Program-made: the position numbers and the translations under genes
Shown here: one piece after another, positions 54,742-63,999 of the stretch
Layout: every line of letters starts with the position of its first letter
Numbering within the stretch: the first letter of the stretch is position 1
The notes under the pieces: model-generated
The model's input: the letters and a program-made list of their open reading frames with translations, nothing else
What the model was told of the DNA's origin: nothing
Database searches by the model: none
Assembly: GCF_004342845.1 (NCBI RefSeq)
Contig: NZ_SLXB01000001.1
Span: 186,001 to 250,000, forward strand
Direction: 5' to 3'
DNA: 64,000 bases
DNA from: Prevotella heparinolytica
GTDB taxonomy: Bacteria; Bacteroidota; Bacteroidia; Bacteroidales; Bacteroidaceae

Positions 54742-54998
54742 ATTCGTTCTTTTTTTGATTTGGTATTCGTCTTTATTTGTTAGACGCGGCTCGTTTCGTA
54801 AAAGTTGCATGCAGATGCGCTTTTTTTGAATGGAACTTCGTCGGCATACTTGATTCAATTTTCATGCCATGACACTAAAGTGTTGTGTATTAGTGTGATA
54901 CTTTTTTGAGGATGTGTCCGTTATCGGACATTCTGTTCGCTTTTAGCGGGCGAATACTTGTTTTTCCGGTCAAATCTTCGTTCTTTTGCCTTGTCATT

Positions 54999-55703
54999 AT
55001 GGAACATAAGGAACACATATTGGAAGACAAGGAGTTCGGGCCTATGCTTATTCGTGTCAATGTCCGTGCGCGTCGTCTCATCTTTCGGACGAGGGAAGAC
55101 GGTGTCCACGTCACGGTGCCTCCCGGAACGTCTCTTGCCGAGGTAAAGAGAGCTTTGGAGGAGCTTCGTCCGCGCCTGAGGGCTGCTGCCGGAGAGAAAC
55201 AGAACCGCAAGTCGATAGATTTGGATTACCGTATCGATACGGAGTTCTTTAAGCTTACTCTGGTGGCAGGGCAGAGGGCGCGTTTCCTGTCTCGTTCGGA
55301 GTTAGGCGAGATGCAGATTATCTGTCCGCCGGATGCGGATTTCTCGGACAGGAACCTGCAATCTTGGTTGCGCAAGGTGATTGAGGAGGCCCTGCGCCGT
55401 AATGCGAAGATTATTCTTCCTCCACGTCTGTATATGCTTTCCGTGAAGCACAACCTGCCTTATAAGAGTGTGAAGATTAACTCCAGCAGCGGGCGTTGGG
55501 GCAGTTGTTCCATGCGTGGCAACATCAATCTTTCCTATTATTTGGTTCTTCTTCCCAAGCATCTGATAGATTATGTATTGCTTCATGAGTTGGCGCATAC
55601 CCGCGAAATGAACCACGGCGAACGCTTTTGGGCTTTATTGGACAAGCTGACGGAGGGCAAAGCGGAAGCCTTGCGCATGGAATTGAAGCAATATCGCACG
55701 GAG
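54999..55703 (+). CDS. SprT/YgjP-like (DUF45) metallopeptidase
   Basis: The product is about 235 aa, followed by the stop before 55710. It carries the YgjP/M48-like zinc motif VLLHELAHTREMNHGERFW, with HExxH and a third His, and the preceding SSGRWGSCSMRGNINLSYYLVLLP, typical of DUF45. The start MEHKEH was chosen; an upstream in-frame ORF has no homology. It is cytosolic; the substrate is not known. The UTP pyrophosphatase annotation used for some YgjP relatives is unproven here. Confidence 0.87.
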
Positions 55704-55729
55704 TTTTGACGTGTGCGTGCCTCAGGCTG

Positions 55730-56134
55730 TTAATGCTGCGTCTGCGGCAGCAGCTTCACCTCTCCGTTCTCTTTCTCGAACCGGTAGTTGCCTCCCTTCT
55801 CGCTCAATTCAAACAGGGAGAGCCTGTCGGTGAGGTTGTCCACAATCATCAGCGCGCTCTGTTCGGCAAAGCGTTTCACTTCCATTTCAAACGGTTCTTC
55901 GGTGATTTTCAGCCTTGCCAGCAGGCTGTCGTTGACGAGCAGTGAGAGCGAATCTCCGGCAAATCCTTTGGTCAGTGTGATGGTGTATGTCTCTGTGAAG
56001 TTCCGTTCTTCGTTTTTCTGTTGTTGCAACCTCATGCTCATGTAAACGAAGATGACGACTACAAAAATCACGGCGAAAGCAAGGATGCCGTTACCTACCA
56101 TAAACTGCTTGTTGGTGTTCAGACGGTGTGCCAT
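55730..56134 (-). CDS. Hypothetical protein with one membrane anchor
   Basis: The 134-aa protein starts MAHRLNTNKQFMVGNGILAF. It has one membrane helix (GILAFAVIFVVVIFVYMSM) followed by a roughly 95-residue extracytoplasmic domain (ETYTITLTKGFAGDSLSLLVND to the end). I do not recognise the family. The start was moved 85 codons inward because the upstream stretch has no signal-like or conserved features. It converges on the SprT-like gene. Confidence 0.65.
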   Translation of the reverse strand: MAHRLNTNKQFMVGNGILAFAVIFVVVIFVYMSMRLQQQKNEERNFTETYTITLTKGFAGDSLSLLVNDSLLARLKITEEPFEMEVKRFAEQSALMIVDNLTDRLSLFELSEKGGNYRFEKENGEVKLLPQTQH

Positions 56135-56349
56135 AGTTGGAATGTGTTTAGAGAATGCTGCAAATGTAGCGAATAAATTCGTACCGGCCGCTTTTTTGCC
56201 GGAGAATAGCGGATGGAAAAAGACGAGCGACGCGATTGCAAGAATGCTGTATCTGTAACAATCGTTTACCGTTTGGTTTCTGTCTCCGGCAACGAGTCGG
56301 GAGAGTGGGAAAAAGACCGCCCAGAAGTACTTCTGAGAGGGGGTAGGAT

Positions 56350-56437
56350 CAGTATACGACTGATGTGGCTTCAGTATACGACTGATCATACATCAGTATA
56401 CGACTCATGTAGCCTCGATATGGGACTGAGCTTGCCT
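56350..56437 (+). repeat. 22-bp array, CAGTATACGACT family
   Basis: CAGTATACGACT recurs at 56350, 56372 and 56394 in exact 22-bp steps, with a degenerate fourth unit at 56416. Units contain a 6-bp dyad, ATCAGT/ACTGAT around ATACG. A perfect palindrome CAGAAGTACTTCTG (56322-56335) precedes it. It lies in the divergent region between the 55730 gene and nrdA. Confidence 0.8.
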
Positions 56438-56598
56438 AACCTTCTTTTTTTGATTTTTTATGGTTGCACCGGAATCTGTTTTGGTATGATTTTTTGAAAA
56501 GAAAGATGTGCTTCGGGAAGCCTCCCGCTCATTTTCAAGTAACCGGCAGATGATGCTTTTTTAAGCAGTTTTGATAATGTAATAATTCCAATTTGTGC

Positions 56599-56606
56599 TA
56601 TCTTTG
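56599..56606 (+). promoter_or_regulatory. -7 box of the nrdAB operon
   Basis: TATCTTTG matches TAnnTTTG and lies just upstream of the cobalamin aptamer, so the leader would include the whole riboswitch. Confidence 0.6.
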
Positions 56607-56616
56607 TCCCTGAAAT

Positions 56617-56844
56617 GGTTTCGGGCGGATTTTCCCTCCGTCCGGATTAAAAGGGAATCGGGTGGAAATCCCGAACAGTCCCGCTGCTGTGAAACTCCGC
56701 CTAAATTTCCGGCACAACCTGTTGCCACTGCATTCTTGAAAACTGCGTTTGAGATTGCGGGAAGGCGCCGGAAACGAGGAGTTAGTCAGAAGACCTGCCA
56801 TTCTCGAAAAGCCGCTTCCGCTCGTGGGATTAGGGAACGGCGGC
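56617..56844 (+). ncRNA. Cobalamin riboswitch upstream of nrdAB
   Basis: The leader has the cobalamin aptamer landmarks in order: AAAAGGGAATCGGGTGGAAA with TCCCGAACAGTCCCGCTGCTGTGA (56650-56692), GCCACTG (56723-56729), and the B12 box AGTCAGAAGACCTGCC (56784-56799). A GC-rich hairpin (GCCGCTTCC with GGAACGGC, about 56811-56844) follows as probable expression platform, about 40 nt before the nrdA start. Adenosylcobalamin binding would be expected to lower nrdAB expression. Confidence 0.92.
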
Positions 56845-56886
56845 AAAAGTGTACGAGTATTTTTTATTCAAATCCAAAAACATCAC

Positions 56887-59406
56887 ATGCAGATAGTTAA
56901 AAGGAATGGGACTGTGGAGTCCTATAACAGAGAAAAAATAGCCATTGCCATACGCAAAAGTTTTGTCGGCACGGGCAAGGACATTACTGACGAAGCCCTC
57001 CGCGCCATTACCGATGAAGTGGAGCAGTTCCTGAACCGGAACGAAGACAAACGTGCGGTGGAGTGCATTCAGGACGAGGTAGAGCGCAGTTTGATGGAAC
57101 ACGGCTTCTATGCCGAGGCCAAAAGCTACATACTTTATCGCTGGCAGCGCACCGAGCGGAGGAAAGCCCTCACGCAGATTGTTGACGGAGCGAAAGAAGA
57201 GGCCGTGGCCCATGTGCTGAAAGAGATACAAAACGACTTTACGGGCAGTGAATACAGCCTGAATATCTTGGCCGAGAAGTTCACAGGTTTCTGCAAGCCC
57301 GACATGGCGGCCGAAGAACGGCTGGCGATGCTCATTAAGGCAGCCGTGGAACTCACCACGCAGGAAGCCCCCGACTGGGAGTTTATCGCCGCCCGGCTGC
57401 TCGGCTTCCGTATGGCGAAAGAGCTGAAAGCGCAGGCGGAGAGAACCGGCATTCAATCTTATTACGATAAACTGAGTTTCCTCACGGACGCGGCTTTGTA
57501 CGGCAGTTACATTCTCGCCTCCTACTCGCGGCAGGAGATAGAAACGGCTTTCGGGTTTATCCGTCCCGAACGCGACAAGCTCTTCAACTATTCGGGGCTG
57601 GACTTGCTCTATAAGCGATACCTCATCCGCACACGTTCGGCGGAACTGATGGAGTCGGTGCAGGAGATGTTTCTGGGCATCGCCTTGCATCTGGCCCTGC
57701 CCGAAAAGCACGACCGGCTGGAGTGGGTGAGGAAATTCTACGATATGCTGAGCCTGCTGGAAGTGACCATGGCAACGCCCACCCTTTCCAATGCCCGGAA
57801 GCCCTACCATCAGCTCTCCAGTTGCTTCATCGATACCGTGCCCGACAGCCTCGAAGGCATATACCGCAGCATCGACAACTTTGCCACCGTAAGCAAGTTC
57901 GGCGGCGGCATGGGCATGTACTTCGGCAAGGTGCGCGCCACGGGTGGAAACATCCGGGGCTTCAAAGGCGTGGCCGGAGGTGTCATCCGCTGGATGAAGC
58001 TGGTGAACGACACTGCCGTGGCCGTCGACCAATTGGGAATGCGGCAGGGTGCCGTGGCCGTCTACCTCGATGTTTGGCACAAAGACCTGCCCGAATTCTT
58101 GCAGCTCCGCACCAACAACGGAGACGACCGCATGAAGGCGCACGACATTTTTCCCGCCGTGTGCTATCCCGACCTCTTCTGGCAGATGGCGAAAGAAGAC
58201 CTGAACAACCAATGGCACCTGTTCTGCCCCAATGAAATCATGACCGTGAAAGGCTATTGCCTCGAAGATTATTACGGAGAAGAGTGGGAGCGGAGGTATC
58301 GGGACTGCGTGAACGACCCGCGCCTATCCCGCCGCAGCATGAGCCTGAAAGACATCGTGAGGCTGATACTCCGTTCCGCCGTGGAAACAGGCACACCCTT
58401 TACTTTCAACCGTGATACGGTGAACCGGGCCAACCCCAATCCCCATAAAGGCATCATCTACTGCTCCAACCTCTGCACGGAGATAGCGCAGAACATGTCG
58501 GCCATCGAATCCGTCTCTACCGATATCCGGACGACGGATGGCGATACGGTGGTGGTGAAGACGGTCCGCCCCGGCGACTTTGTGGTCTGCAACCTTGCCA
58601 GCCTCTCGTTGGGGCACTTGCCTTTGGAGGATGAGGAGCGCATGCAGGAAAAGGTGGCAACCGTGGTCCGGGCATTGGACAACGTCATCGACTTGAACTT
58701 CTACCCGTTGCCTTTCGCGCAAATCACGAACCACCGCTACCGCAGCATCGGTCTGGGCGTCAGCGGCTATCACCATGCGCTCGCCCTGCGCGGCATCCGT
58801 TGGGAGAGCGAAGAACATCTCCGCTTCATGGATAAGGTGTTCGAGCGCATCAACTATGCCGCCATCCGTGCCAGCATGGAGCTGGCCAAGGAGAAAGGAA
58901 AGTACGCCTGTTTTGAAGGAAGCGACTGGCAGACGGGCAGCTACTTCGTCAAGCGCGGATACGATTCGCCCCAATGGAGGCAACTGGCGGCGTCCGTTGC
59001 CACAGAGGGGATGCGGAACGCTTATCTTCTGGCCGTTGCCCCCACCAGCAGCACCGGCATCATTGCCGGAACCACGGCGGGCATCGACCCGGTGATGAAA
59101 CGTTTCTTCCTCGAAGAGAAAAAAGGAGCCATGCTTCCGCGGGTGGCGCCCGGCCTCTCCGACAAAACCTATTGGCTCTACAAAGACGCCTATCTGCTGG
59201 AACAATCGTGGAGCGTGCGTGCTGCGGGCATCCGCCAACGGCATATAGACCAGGCGCAAAGCATGAACCTGTACATCACCAACGAATTCACCATGCGCCA
59301 ACTTTTGAATCTCTATCTGCTGGCTTGGGAGTGCGGAGTGAAGACCGTATATTACGTCCGCAGCAAGTCCTTGGAAGTAGAAGAATGTGAAAGTTGTGCA
59401 TCCTAA
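56887..59406 (+). CDS. nrdA: Class I ribonucleotide reductase, large subunit
   Basis: The 839-aa protein reduces ribonucleotides with NrdB and oxygen. An N-terminal ATP-cone (MQIVKRNGTVESYNREKIAIA, about 1-90) gives dATP control. Active-site features: YHQLSSCFIDTV and FVVCNLASLSL (redox Cys pair), YCSNLCTEIAQ (Asn-Cys-Glu site), and the C-terminal shuttle CESCAS. The start MQIVKRNG was chosen because the longer ORF runs through the riboswitch. It is followed by nrdB after 15 bp. Confidence 0.95.
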   Translation: MQIVKRNGTVESYNREKIAIAIRKSFVGTGKDITDEALRAITDEVEQFLNRNEDKRAVECIQDEVERSLMEHGFYAEAKSYILYRWQRTERRKALTQIVDGAKEEAVAHVLKEIQNDFTGSEYSLNILAEKFTGFCKPDMAAEERLAMLIKAAVELTTQEAPDWEFIAARLLGFRMAKELKAQAERTGIQSYYDKLSFLTDAALYGSYILASYSRQEIETAFGFIRPERDKLFNYSGLDLLYKRYLIRTRSAELMESVQEMFLGIALHLALPEKHDRLEWVRKFYDMLSLLEVTMATPTLSNARKPYHQLSSCFIDTVPDSLEGIYRSIDNFATVSKFGGGMGMYFGKVRATGGNIRGFKGVAGGVIRWMKLVNDTAVAVDQLGMRQGAVAVYLDVWHKDLPEFLQLRTNNGDDRMKAHDIFPAVCYPDLFWQMAKEDLNNQWHLFCPNEIMTVKGYCLEDYYGEEWERRYRDCVNDPRLSRRSMSLKDIVRLILRSAVETGTPFTFNRDTVNRANPNPHKGIIYCSNLCTEIAQNMSAIESVSTDIRTTDGDTVVVKTVRPGDFVVCNLASLSLGHLPLEDEERMQEKVATVVRALDNVIDLNFYPLPFAQITNHRYRSIGLGVSGYHHALALRGIRWESEEHLRFMDKVFERINYAAIRASMELAKEKGKYACFEGSDWQTGSYFVKRGYDSPQWRQLAASVATEGMRNAYLLAVAPTSSTGIIAGTTAGIDPVMKRFFLEEKKGAMLPRVAPGLSDKTYWLYKDAYLLEQSWSVRAAGIRQRHIDQAQSMNLYITNEFTMRQLLNLYLLAWECGVKTVYYVRSKSLEVEECESCAS

Positions 59407-59421
59407 CCAAAACGAACGATT

Positions 59422-60471
59422 ATGGAAATAAAAAAACTGAAAAAGAACGCTCTTTTTAATCCCGAAGGCGATATCGAACTCCGCTTCAGGAAAATGATTG
59501 GCGGCAATACGACCAATCTGAACGACTTCAACAACATGCGCTACAAGTGGGTGAGCGACTGGTACCGGCAGGCCATGAACAACTTCTGGATACCCGAAGA
59601 AATCAATCTCACTCAAGACATAAAGGATTATCCCCATCTGGAGAAAGCCGAACGCACGGCCTACGACAAGATTCTGAGTTTCCTTGTTTTCCTCGACTCG
59701 CTTCAAAGCAACAACCTGCCTACCATAAGCGAATACATCACGGCAAACGAAGTGAATCTCTGTCTGCACATACAAGCCTTTCAGGAGTGCGTACACAGCC
59801 AGAGCTACAGCTATATGCTCGACTCTATTTGCAGTCCGGAAGAACGTAACGACATCCTCTATCAATGGAAAACGGATGAACATCTGCTGAAGCGAAACAC
59901 GTTTATCGGCAATTGTTACAATGATTTTCAGAATAGTCAGGACGGTTTCACGCTGATGAAGACGCTGATTGCCAACTACATCCTCGAAGGCATTTACTTT
60001 TATAGCGGCTTCATGTTCTTCTATAACCTGAGCCGCAACGGCAAGATGTCGGGCTCGGCCCAAGAGATACGCTATATCAACCGCGACGAGAACACCCATC
60101 TGTGGCTGTTCCGCAACATCATCTTGGAACTGAAGAAAGAAGAACCCGAACTCTTCACTCCCGATAAGATAGGCGTGTACGAAAGCATGATGCGCGAAGG
60201 CGTGAGGCAGGAGATCGAGTGGGGGCAATACGTCATAGGCGACGACATACAGGGACTCAACAAGCAGATGCTGGAGGAATATATCCTTTATCTCGGCAAC
60301 CTGCGTTGGCACAGCTTGGGCTTCGGCTTCTTGTACGAAGACCATCGCAAGGAGCCTGAGAGCATGCGCTGGGTGTCGCAATACTCCAATGCCAATATGG
60401 TGAAGACCGACTTCTTTGAAGCTAAAAGCACGGCCTATGCCAAAAGCACGGCATTGGAAGATGATTTGTGA
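59422..60471 (+). CDS. nrdB: Class I ribonucleotide reductase, small subunit
   Basis: The 349-aa ferritin-like subunit generates the tyrosyl radical. Ligand positions are intact: Asp92 (FLVFLDSLQS), Glu122 and His125 with radical Tyr129 (QECVHSQSYSYM), Glu in LEGIYFYSGF, and Glu/His in RDENTHLWLF. The C-terminal tail (STALEDDL) would dock on NrdA. It shares the riboswitch-controlled transcript with nrdA. Confidence 0.95.
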   Translation: MEIKKLKKNALFNPEGDIELRFRKMIGGNTTNLNDFNNMRYKWVSDWYRQAMNNFWIPEEINLTQDIKDYPHLEKAERTAYDKILSFLVFLDSLQSNNLPTISEYITANEVNLCLHIQAFQECVHSQSYSYMLDSICSPEERNDILYQWKTDEHLLKRNTFIGNCYNDFQNSQDGFTLMKTLIANYILEGIYFYSGFMFFYNLSRNGKMSGSAQEIRYINRDENTHLWLFRNIILELKKEEPELFTPDKIGVYESMMREGVRQEIEWGQYVIGDDIQGLNKQMLEEYILYLGNLRWHSLGFGFLYEDHRKEPESMRWVSQYSNANMVKTDFFEAKSTAYAKSTALEDDL

Positions 60472-60504
60472 TTCCTGTTGCCTCCCGCTTCTCGCTTTTT
60501 TTGT

Positions 60505-63500
60505 TTATTTGCCATATTCGCTCGGTGCTATCCCGAACTGTCTCTTGAAGCTGGTCGAGAAGTGCGGCAGTGTGCTGAATCCCGTCATGTCGGCTATTTC
60601 CGAAACGGTATATCTGCCCTCTTTTATCAGCTCGGCGGCGCGGTTCAGCTTGTAGGTCTTGAAGAAGACGCTGGGATTCTCGCCCGTCAGTCCCTTTACC
60701 TTGTAGTAGAACTTGGTGCGCGAGATTTTCAGCAGTTCGGTCATACGTGCCACATCCAGTTCCGGGTTCGACAGCTCGTTCTCCATCAGGTGGTAAAGCT
60801 CCGTCATGAACGAGTTGTCTTGGGGCGACAGCACGTTCTCCTCTATCTTGTCCGTTTGGGTATATCGGCTCAGGAGGTTGCGCACTTTTTCCCGGTTCTT
60901 TAGTTGCGACTTGATGAGCGCCAGCAAGTAGTTAGGCTCAAAAGGTTTCGTCACGTATGCGTCCGCTCCGGTGTCAAGCCCTTCCACTTGGCTCTCTACC
61001 GTGGCTTTGGCTGTCACCAATATCACGGGGATATGGCAGAGCTGCAAGTCTTCCTTTATCTGGCGGCAGAGGTCGTAACCGGTTCGTCCGGGCATCACCA
61101 CGTCGCTCAGCACAAGGTCGGGGGCTTCTTCGCTCATGGCCTTGAAAGCGCTGTCGGCATCGAAGCGGCAGACAATCTTATAGAAGGGCGACAGCAAGGC
61201 TTTCAGGTAATGAGCCACTTCGGTGTCGTCGTCCACCACTAACAAGGTCTGCTTCTTGCCATCTTCCGTATCTTCCAATCGGAATTGCTCTTGGGTTTGC
61301 AGCGGGAATGCCATGCTCTGCTCTTCTTCGGAGGGGGTGCGCTCTTCGGGACTATATGCAAGGTCGTTCACCGGCAGCAGCAGGGTGAAGACGGCTCCAC
61401 CTCCTTCACTGCGGTTGCCGGCCTTCAGGTAGCCGTGGTGAAGCAGAGCCAGGCTGCGGGCGTAGTACAAGCCTATGCCGGTGCCCCAGTTGTAGGTTCC
61501 GCCGGTTTGGTTGTTCAGTTGGTAGTAACGCTCAAATACCTTCTCCAACTGCTCTTGAGGAATGCCGTTGCCACTGTCTGCCACGGATATCTTGACGTAT
61601 TGCGTATCGACGTCCTTTTCCGTCAGAGAGAAGATGCGTCCGGCCTCTTCGCGCGTCACGACGTCGAAGCAAAGCTCCACCTTTCCTCCGTTAGGAGTGA
61701 ACTTTAAGGCATTGGAAAGGAGATTGCCCACAATCTTATCCAGCTTATCCACATCCAACCACATTAGGAAGCTGTCCTCTAACCCGTAAGTATTCAAGGT
61801 GATACCCTTCTCGTTGGCATTGATGCGGAAAATGTCCACGAAATGTTGCAATTGCGAGATTATATCCGTCCGCCTCACTTGTAGTTTCAGGGTATCGTTC
61901 TCTAACTTGTTGAAGTCCATCAGTTGGTTTACGAGCCTCAGCATGCGCCTCACGCTGCGTTGAACGATGTAGAGCAACTGCTTGTTTTCGTCCTCTATCT
62001 TGGGATTTTCGCATAATTGCGTCACCGGGCCCGAAATCATGGTGAGCGGTGTGCGGAATTCGTGCGAGATGTTGGCAAAGAAACTCATGTTCATCTTGTT
62101 CACCCGTTGTTCCTGTTCCTTCTCCAATTGGGCGCGCCGGGCTGCTTCTTTTTCTTGTTTGATGCGCAGCCCGAAGCGGATGAAGAAGCCGATGATGGTG
62201 GTGGCAACAAGCAGGTAGAGACACCATGCCCACCACGTCATCCATGGGGCAGGTTTCACGATGACGCGTATGGAGTTTTCCGTTTCCACGATGCTTTTGT
62301 CGTTGTTGGTAATCTTCACTTTGAAGGTGTAAGTTCCTGCGGGAAGATTGGCATAATAGGCCTCGCGGTTGTTGCGGGCGTCTATCCAGTATTTGTCGAA
62401 ACCCTCCATACAGTAATAATAGTGCACGCGTTCATGCTCGCAGTAGTCCAATGCCGCAAAGGAGATACTGAACCCGTTTTCGTTGTGATTCAGCCGTATG
62501 TCGGGCCTGTACGAAAGGTGCTTGTCGATGTTTTTGCCGTCTTGCGGGTGTGCTGTTCGGTTGTGAATCTTCAGATCCTCGAAGAGCAGCGGTATGCTTC
62601 GCTTGCTGCTCACGTCGATGGGATTGAAGAAAGTCAGGCCGTGCGTACCGCCGAATACCAGTGTCCCGTCGGGCAGTCGGCACGAACAACGGTCGTAGAA
62701 TTGGTTGCCGCCTATGCCGTCAGCAGCATAGTAATTGGTGAATTTCTCTACCGTGCGGTCATACTTGCCCAATCCGTATTGTGTGCCAACCCAGATATTG
62801 CCTTGTGCGTCTTCCTCAATGCTCGATATGTCCAGACAAGGCGTTCCCTCCACCGTCCGCAGTTTGCCGGTGGCTGGAGAGTAATGCAGTAATCCGTTGC
62901 TGACGGTACCTATCCAAATATCCTCCCGGCTGTCTTTGACGAGAGCCGTCGGGATGAAGACCGAACGCCGTATGCAAGCCTTCCACTCTTCTTCGCCGAA
63001 GGGATTGTCTTCATTCCTCCAAGTGTCCGGGTTTATCTGCTTTATAGGATTCATGAAAGAGGCCACCCATATCTTCCCGTTGCTCAGTGGCAGTATGCCG
63101 GGGATGAACGTGCCCATCTGCGGGAACGTCTGCACCGGTGTGAACGTTTTCTCATTCTGCCTCATAGCATAGAACAGATAGCTCAATGTCCCCACCCAGA
63201 GCGTGCCCCGGCTGTCTTGGGCAAAAGACATCGGCATAAAAACGTCGTAGGTGCTTTCGGCTTGCAACACGCCGTTCAGGTAACGGCACTTCAGCACCTT
63301 GCTTGCAAGGAGTGCGCCCAACCAGATGTTGTTATCGTTGTCCACGAAGATGTGCGTCACATCTGTTTTCTCCGAATAGTCCTGTTTGAAGAGCTGCCGC
63401 ATGTCTATCCGTTTCACCTCCTTGCTGTCCATGTTGTACATATACATTCCGTCCGACAGGGTGGCTATCCAGAGGTTCCGTTCCTTGTCCACAGCCACGG

Positions 63501-63999
63501 ATTTCACCGACTTGTTCTCCAAGCACGATTTAAGGTAGTTGTTGGTGTTGAAACGCTCCTTGTAGTTGTAGCACACGGTGTAACCCTGATCTACGGAACC
63601 TATCCAGAGGTTCTTCTGCGAGTCGGTGAACATCTTGCTTATGTTGAAGCGAGGTGCCTCGAAAGGAAATCCGTTTTCATCCTGATGTATCACTCGGCCC
63701 TCCTGATGGTTGTAGAGAAACATCCCTTGTTTGGCGGTATTCAGCAAAAGGCTGTTGCTACCGTAAGGATGTATGTAGTTGATGTTGGCGTGTGCCAGCA
63801 GCCGGTGTTCGCGGATGGCTTTAGGGGTTTCGATGAATTTGCGCGTGTGCGTATCAAACAGGGTCAGTTGATGGTTTCCTGCCAACCACAGTTCTCCATT
63901 GTCTCTCATGAAGAAATAAGCGGAGGTATTGTTTAACGGGATGGAGTCTTCCTGAGCCAATGTGGACGAGTTGTAGCAACGCATCGCTATCGGGTTCAC
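60505..63999 (-). CDS. Hybrid two-component system regulator (partial at N-terminus)
   Basis: At least 1164 codons are visible and the gene continues past the right edge. Order from N to C: seven-bladed Reg_prop propeller repeats (NLWIGSVDQGYTV, NIWLGALLASK, TLWVGTLSY, DIWIGTVSNG, NIWVGTQYGL), a Y_Y_Y domain (AYYANLPAGTYTFKVK), a membrane helix (WCLYLLVATTIIGFFI), HisKA (NISHEFRTPLTMISG), HATPase (NALKFTPNGGKVEL, GTGIGLYYARSL), a receiver (LVVDDDTEVAHYL, LVLSDVVMPGRTGY, VTKPFEPN) and an AraC-type HTH to the end. Such proteins sense glycan fragments and activate nearby polysaccharide-utilisation genes, here probably outside the window. Confidence 0.95.
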   Translation of the reverse strand: MNPIAMRCYNSSTLAQEDSIPLNNTSAYFFMRDNGELWLAGNHQLTLFDTHTRKFIETPKAIREHRLLAHANINYIHPYGSNSLLLNTAKQGMFLYNHQEGRVIHQDENGFPFEAPRFNISKMFTDSQKNLWIGSVDQGYTVCYNYKERFNTNNYLKSCLENKSVKSVAVDKERNLWIATLSDGMYMYNMDSKEVKRIDMRQLFKQDYSEKTDVTHIFVDNDNNIWLGALLASKVLKCRYLNGVLQAESTYDVFMPMSFAQDSRGTLWVGTLSYLFYAMRQNEKTFTPVQTFPQMGTFIPGILPLSNGKIWVASFMNPIKQINPDTWRNEDNPFGEEEWKACIRRSVFIPTALVKDSREDIWIGTVSNGLLHYSPATGKLRTVEGTPCLDISSIEEDAQGNIWVGTQYGLGKYDRTVEKFTNYYAADGIGGNQFYDRCSCRLPDGTLVFGGTHGLTFFNPIDVSSKRSIPLLFEDLKIHNRTAHPQDGKNIDKHLSYRPDIRLNHNENGFSISFAALDYCEHERVHYYYCMEGFDKYWIDARNNREAYYANLPAGTYTFKVKITNNDKSIVETENSIRVIVKPAPWMTWWAWCLYLLVATTIIGFFIRFGLRIKQEKEAARRAQLEKEQEQRVNKMNMSFFANISHEFRTPLTMISGPVTQLCENPKIEDENKQLLYIVQRSVRRMLRLVNQLMDFNKLENDTLKLQVRRTDIISQLQHFVDIFRINANEKGITLNTYGLEDSFLMWLDVDKLDKIVGNLLSNALKFTPNGGKVELCFDVVTREEAGRIFSLTEKDVDTQYVKISVADSGNGIPQEQLEKVFERYYQLNNQTGGTYNWGTGIGLYYARSLALLHHGYLKAGNRSEGGGAVFTLLLPVNDLAYSPEERTPSEEEQSMAFPLQTQEQFRLEDTEDGKKQTLLVVDDDTEVAHYLKALLSPFYKIVCRFDADSAFKAMSEEAPDLVLSDVVMPGRTGYDLCRQIKEDLQLCHIPVILVTAKATVESQVEGLDTGADAYVTKPFEPNYLLALIKSQLKNREKVRNLLSRYTQTDKIEENVLSPQDNSFMTELYHLMENELSNPELDVARMTELLKISRTKFYYKVKGLTGENPSVFFKTYKLNRAAELIKEGRYTVSEIADMTGFSTLPHFSTSFKRQFGIAPSEYGK

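Noticed and set aside
58324..60381. 685-codon minus-strand ORF opposite nrdA/nrdB
   Set aside because: It spans two real genes on the other strand and has no start context or family resemblance. The same applies to 56830-58218.
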